Source: VXNE01 sp965205735 (GTDB taxonomy: Bacteria; Pseudomonadota; Gammaproteobacteria; Pseudomonadales; Azotimanducaceae). Taken from it: 64,000 nucleotides of DNA. Where the stretch lies: positions 2,976,001-3,040,000 of the forward strand of contig OZ242179.1 of the NCBI GenBank assembly GCA_965205735.1, given 5' to 3'. The translations under genes and the position numbers were made by a program. Positions 60,116 through 64,000 of this stretch are shown here, in pieces. The stretch's first letter is position 1; every line of letters starts with the position of its first letter. The notes beneath the pieces are model-generated. The model ran no database searches. It saw only the letters and a program-made list of their open reading frames with translations, and had not been told where the DNA came from.

Positions 60116-61726
60116 CTACATCCTGAAGACGCCAAAGCGTCCGGGTTGGACCTCGAGTTCCCGCGTTGCACACGTCAGGGCGAGCGCCAGCACGCGCCGA
60201 GTGTCGACGGGGTCGATCACGCCGTCGTCCCAAAGCCTCGCGCTGGCGAAATAGGGATGGCCCTCGTATTCGTACTGGTCGCGGATGCCGGCCATGAACG
60301 CGTCCCTTTCCGACGTTGGCCAGGCGTTGCCTCGGGAGGACATGGAGTCGCCGCGGACGGTGGCCAACACATGCGCCGCCTGCTCTCCGCCCATCACGGA
60401 GATGCGCGCGTTGGGCCATGTCCACAACATGCGCCCGCCGTAGGCGCGGCCGCACATCGCGTAATTCCCCGCCCCGAAGGAACCGCCGATCACCACTGTG
60501 AACTTGGGCACGCGAGCGCACGCCACAGCCGTGACCATCTTTGCGCCATCCTTCGCGATACCCTGATTCTCGTACCTCCGACCCACCATGAAGCCGGTGA
60601 TGTTCTGCAGGAATACCAATGGCACCCCGCGTCGATCCGCGAGTTGGATGAAATGGGTGGCCTTGAGAGCGGACTCCGAGAACAGTATGCCGTTGTTCGC
60701 GAGGATGGCGACCGGAATACCGCAGATGTGGGCGAAGCCGCAGATGATCGTCTCTCCGTACAGGGCCTTGAATTCGTGCAAATCGGAACCGTCCACGATG
60801 CGCGCGATCACTTCTCTCACGTCGTAGGGCGTGCGGCTGTCGGAAGGCAATACGCCGTAGATCTCATCGGCCGGATACGCGGGCTCTCGGGATGCCACGA
60901 CATCTACGGTGGATCGGTAGCGCAGGTGGCTGGCGGCCACCGTTTCGCGCGCCAGGGCGAGCGCGTGTTCGTCGTTGGCGGCCAGGTGGTCGGCGACGCC
61001 GGAGACACGCGCGTGCACGTCGCCGCCCCCTAGACTCTCGGCGTCCACTTCTTCTCCCGTGGCCGCTTTGACCAGGGGTGGCCCGCCGAGGAAGATGGTG
61101 CCCTGGTTCTGCACGATGATGGCGACATCGCACATGGCGGGCACATAGGCGCCGCCCGCCGTGCATGACCCCATGACGACGGCGATCTGGGGAACGCCCG
61201 CTGCGGACAGGTTCGCCTGGTTGTAGAAGATGCGGCCGAAGTGTTCGCGATCCGGGAAGACATCCGCCTGCAACGGCAGGAACGCGCCGCCGGAATCCAC
61301 CAGGTACACGCACGGGAGGCGGTTTTCGAGCGCGATTTCTTGTGCGCGCAAGTGCTTCTTGACCGTGATGGGATAGTACGTGCCGCCCTTTACCGTCGCG
61401 TCGTTGGCAACGATGACGCACTCCTTGCCTTCAACACGACCGATGCCGGTGATGATGCCCCCGGCCGGGATATCGTCGTCGTAAAGCTGGTGGCCTCCCA
61501 ACTGTCCGATCTCCAGGAATGGCGATCCCTGGTCGAGGAGCCCATGTACGCGATCCCGCGGCAGCAGCTTGCCGCGGCCGATGTGTCGATTCCTTGATCG
61601 TTCATCGCCGCCGACGGCGATACGGCCCACCAGCTCACGTAGCGAGCTGCTCAAGGCGCGGTTGTGTTCCGCATTGTCCCGGAAGGATGGGCGGTCTGTG
61701 TCGATATTTGATCGCAGGATTGCCAT
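60116..61726 (-). CDS. Acyl-CoA carboxylase beta subunit (carboxyltransferase), methylcrotonyl-CoA type
   Basis: 536 residues. Strong methylcrotonyl-CoA carboxylase patterns are DATVKGGTYYPITVKKHLRA, LPCVYLVDSGGAFLPLQ, VVMGSCTAGGAYVPAM, GTIFLGGPPLVKAATGEEV and GSFGAGNYAMCGRAYGGRML. The reaction is ATP-dependent carboxylation of 3-methylcrotonyl-CoA in leucine breakdown; geranyl-CoA is an alternative. The usual liu partners (isovaleryl-CoA dehydrogenase, hydratase, HMG-CoA lyase) are not in the window. The ATG at 61726 heads the minus-strand unit, divergent from yqgE. Confidence 0.9.
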   Translation of the reverse strand: MAILRSNIDTDRPSFRDNAEHNRALSSSLRELVGRIAVGGDERSRNRHIGRGKLLPRDRVHGLLDQGSPFLEIGQLGGHQLYDDDIPAGGIITGIGRVEGKECVIVANDATVKGGTYYPITVKKHLRAQEIALENRLPCVYLVDSGGAFLPLQADVFPDREHFGRIFYNQANLSAAGVPQIAVVMGSCTAGGAYVPAMCDVAIIVQNQGTIFLGGPPLVKAATGEEVDAESLGGGDVHARVSGVADHLAANDEHALALARETVAASHLRYRSTVDVVASREPAYPADEIYGVLPSDSRTPYDVREVIARIVDGSDLHEFKALYGETIICGFAHICGIPVAILANNGILFSESALKATHFIQLADRRGVPLVFLQNITGFMVGRRYENQGIAKDGAKMVTAVACARVPKFTVVIGGSFGAGNYAMCGRAYGGRMLWTWPNARISVMGGEQAAHVLATVRGDSMSSRGNAWPTSERDAFMAGIRDQYEYEGHPYFASARLWDDGVIDPVDTRRVLALALTCATRELEVQPGRFGVFRM

Positions 61727-61861
61727 ACGTTTGGCTGCGCTATCCGTAAACGACGGGAGTTACGCGAGTCTCGCAAGACCTGCTCGACAAGGCAACGTTC
61801 CTACCCGGCAAGATGTGGGTTTGTCGACGTCGGGCTAGTTCGCATGGCGTATGATCGCCGT

Positions 61862-62422
61862 ATGAAGTCGGCGCACGTAAAGAACCAGTTCCTGCTGGCA
61901 ATGCCGAACCTGCTCGTCGCTGGCGACTACTTCCGCGACACGATTACCTACGTCTGCGACCACAATGACAAGGGTGCCATGGGTATCGTCGTGAACCGAC
62001 CGCTGAAGTTGACGGTCGCCGATATCCTGCAACAGCTTGAATTGCCGAACACGGGCGATGTCGAGGCCGTCGTGCTGGAGGGCGGGCCCGTGCAACGCAA
62101 TGCCGCCATCATCCTGCACAGCGACGATATCCGGCTCGAGAAAAGCGTTGGTGTCGGCGATGGACTGGCGCTCACTGCGGAAGTCGACATGCTTGCGGCT
62201 ATCGGGCGCGGTGAAGGACCGAGCCAGTTCATAGTGGTGCTCGGATACGCCGGATGGGCTTCCGGCCAACTCGAAGGCGAATTGGCAGCCAATACCTGGT
62301 TGACCTGTCGTGGATCGAAATCGCTGATCTTCGAAGTGCCGTTTGAAGAGCGTGTCGATACGGCCGCGAAGACCCTCGGCATCGACTTTTCGCTGATGTC
62401 GGGTCAATCCGGCAACGCCTGA
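61862..62422 (+). CDS. yqgE: YqgE/AlgH family protein
   Basis: A 186-residue UPF0301 protein. Signatures are NQFLLAMPNLL, FRDTITYVCDHNDKGAMGIVVNRPL, EGGPVQRNAAIILHS and QFIVVLGYAGWASGQLEGEL. The function is not well defined; in Pseudomonas AlgH affects alginate. Start ATG 61862 fits the family start better than 61844. In relatives it precedes yqgF, which is not found here: the next gene is a convergent molybdenum hydroxylase. Confidence 0.9.
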   Translation: MKSAHVKNQFLLAMPNLLVAGDYFRDTITYVCDHNDKGAMGIVVNRPLKLTVADILQQLELPNTGDVEAVVLEGGPVQRNAAIILHSDDIRLEKSVGVGDGLALTAEVDMLAAIGRGEGPSQFIVVLGYAGWASGQLEGELAANTWLTCRGSKSLIFEVPFEERVDTAAKTLGIDFSLMSGQSGNA

Positions 62423-62457
62423 AGCAGCGTCTTCTCGCTGATCACGGCGTCGGACGA

Positions 62458-64000
62458 TTACTCGCTTGCAGCGGCTTCGCGAAGTCGTTCGGGGGTCATC
62501 GGCAGGTCTCTGACACGAACTCCGGCAGCGGCGAATACGGCGTTGGCAAGGGCTGCTGACGCAGGTCCCACGGTGGCCTCCCCGGCGCCGAGCGGATCGA
62601 GTCCCGGGTAGTCCAGGATCACCGTTTCCATACGCGGAACTTCGCTGAAACGTAGAATCGGGTAGCTGTTCCAATCGACGCTGGTCACCCCTTCGGCATC
62701 GAAAGTCACCGCTTCCTTCAGGCACCAGGACAGCGCTTGTACGGTGCCGCCTTCCAGTTGATTGACCAGGCCGTCGGGATCCACCGCGCGGCCAGCGTCG
62801 GCTGCGATCCACACCCGCTGGACTGTGACGGACGCGTCGTCGGAAACGATGACTTCAATGATGATCGCAACGCAGCACTGGATATTCTTGTAGCGCGCGA
62901 TAGCCATGCCGCGCGGACCTTGCACTCCGCCGGAGAGATCGAGAACGGCATCGAGTACCTGCATGGCGTGCTTGTCGTGCGCCAAATGCCGGCGCCGAAA
63001 CTCCACCGGATCGACGCCGGCGGCGAAGGCGAGTTCGTCCATGAAAGACTCGATGGCGAATACGTTCATATGCGCCCCAAGACTGCGCAACGACGAGGTT
63101 CGCAAGGGCGAATCGGTCACCGGGTGTCTGACCACCTGCGGTTGAGGAAACTGGTACAGGGGCACGGCATTGCGGTCCATTCCGCCGGGTGCTGTGACGG
63201 ACCTGGCGATGGCAAGACTGGGTTTGAACGGCTCCGCGAGATGCCAGGCTGCCAGAAGGTCGACACCCGGGTTTGCGGGCGACGGTCGACCGCCGTGAGG
63301 AAAGCTCCAGATGTCGTGACGCCAATCCAGAACGCGACCCGACTTGTCGACATTCGCTGCCAGGCCGATGCGCATGGCGGGACCGTAGGGTTCGAATGCA
63401 TGTTCGTCTTCGCGCCGCCATTGCACCAGGATCCCGCGTCCGGGCAATGCGCGCGCGACAAGGGCGGCGTCCAGCGCGGCGTCGTCGGCGCCGTTGTGCC
63501 CGTAGCAGCCCGAGCCGTCAACATGGACTACGTCGATGTCTTCGACCGGCATGTCAAGCGTGCGGGCGACGACCCCGCGCAATGGCTCTATGCCCTGGCT
63601 GGCGGAGAGAATCTTCAAACGGCCGTTGTCGAATTTGGCGCACGCCGCGGACGGGGCCAGCGACGCGTGCATGATGAACGGCCGCGAATAGGTCGCTTGC
63701 TGACGCGCGCTGAATTTGGGTTCCGGGGCAGGATCGTCGCCGTCGATGGAAAGTGCGTGTCGGACCAGGTGTTCCTTCAGCGTTCCATCGGTTCTGATCT
63801 CTCCCTCCCGGCGCCAAACCGCGCGCTCTCGCACCCGCGCCGCGAGGACGGTTGCCGCATATTCGTCGGGATGCGCCACGGCGACGAAACTGCCGTCCAC
63901 CACGAGTTCCGCAGGCGGAGCAAGGCTCATATCGAGACGCTCCAATCGGTGATTCAGCGATGGCGGACGCACCACGCGCGCGTGAAGGTCGCATCGAAGG
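62458..64000 (-). CDS. Molybdopterin-binding aldehyde oxidase/xanthine dehydrogenase-family subunit (partial)
   Basis: The frame runs off the right edge: codons upstream of 63975 stay open and read LHARVVRPPSLNHR, a motif internal to this family. The visible 513 or so residues include FIMHASLAPSAACAKFDNGR (substrate-gate Pro-Ser-Ala), QGIEPLRGVVARTL, SLGAHMNVFAIESFMDELA and a C-terminal GAGEATVGPASAALANAVF with the catalytic Glu. This resembles isoquinoline 1-oxidoreductase beta-type (IorB) proteins. The substrate is unknown. The partner 2Fe-2S subunit would be outside the window. Confidence 0.85.
   Translation of the reverse strand, partial: LRCDLHARVVRPPSLNHRLERLDMSLAPPAELVVDGSFVAVAHPDEYAATVLAARVRERAVWRREGEIRTDGTLKEHLVRHALSIDGDDPAPEPKFSARQQATYSRPFIMHASLAPSAACAKFDNGRLKILSASQGIEPLRGVVARTLDMPVEDIDVVHVDGSGCYGHNGADDAALDAALVARALPGRGILVQWRREDEHAFEPYGPAMRIGLAANVDKSGRVLDWRHDIWSFPHGGRPSPANPGVDLLAAWHLAEPFKPSLAIARSVTAPGGMDRNAVPLYQFPQPQVVRHPVTDSPLRTSSLRSLGAHMNVFAIESFMDELAFAAGVDPVEFRRRHLAHDKHAMQVLDAVLDLSGGVQGPRGMAIARYKNIQCCVAIIIEVIVSDDASVTVQRVWIAADAGRAVDPDGLVNQLEGGTVQALSWCLKEAVTFDAEGVTSVDWNSYPILRFSEVPRMETVILDYPGLDPLGAGEATVGPASAALANAVFAAAGVRVRDLPMTPERLREAAASE

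Overview
The window is a GC-rich chromosomal segment of a gammaproteobacterium. The 16S rRNA, the tRNA order Thr-Tyr-Gly-Thr-tuf-Trp-secE and the gene order of both halves all point there. No species can be named from the sequence. The left half follows a block I recall from Pseudomonas (nusA-infB-rbfA-truB-rpsO-pnp, acs-pgi-panC-panB, pcnB, cbrB, gluQ, dksA), but panD, folK and the cbrA sensor kinase are missing from it. The right half carries the translation and transcription core: tyrS, a 16S-Ile-Ala-23S-5S operon, birA-coaX, a tRNA cluster, tuf, secE-nusG, rplKAJL and rpoBC.

Layout. 1-6529 (+): end of nusA, then infB, rbfA, truB, rpsO, pnp. 6553-15328 (-): acs, pgi, panC, panB, a deoxynucleoside kinase, pcnB and a degenerate NtrC-type regulator. 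15554-17112 (-): gluQ and dksA. 17229-18083 (+): sfsA with an in-frame repeat insertion. 18102-22372 (-): PfkB-type kinase, hemL, hemJ and a shortened ClC channel. 22735-24289 (+): a DUF6776-like membrane protein, bactofilin, erpA. 24282-26834 (-): anmK and an M23 peptidase. 26884-33919 (+): tyrS and the rRNA operon. 34318-35493 (-): FAD monooxygenase. 35999-38222 (+): birA, coaX, SPOR protein. 38294-40870: a decayed accessory insert between two copies of tRNA-Thr. 40871-54636 (+): tRNAs, tuf, secE, nusG, ribosomal proteins, RNA polymerase. 54652-61726 (-): 5'-3' exonuclease and an acyl-CoA cluster (hydratase, thiolase, Zn-ribbon/OB protein, biotin-dependent carboxylase). 61862-62422 (+): YqgE. 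62458-64000 (-): the C-terminal part of a molybdenum hydroxylase.

The most unusual layer is repetitive. Three short palindromic repeat families (called A, B and C here) occur alone, in tandem and as composites. They lie between genes, at gene ends, inside other mobile elements and, in sfsA, in frame inside a coding sequence. A second layer consists of small non-autonomous elements bounded by CTAG. At least three of them sit exactly on a C-TAG stop codon and leave the stop intact. One of these separates hemL from the kinase whose start codon once overlapped the hemL stop.

Decay is visible in several places. A regulator has lost its receiver aspartate, its GAFTGA loop and the Walker B aspartate. 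A ClC channel lacks its second half of membrane helices. A TonB-like gene is cut by TGA. A tRNA-Thr copy has broken stems. IS481-type and serine-recombinase remnants lie nearby. I saw no CRISPR array, prophage, toxin gene or intact transposase.
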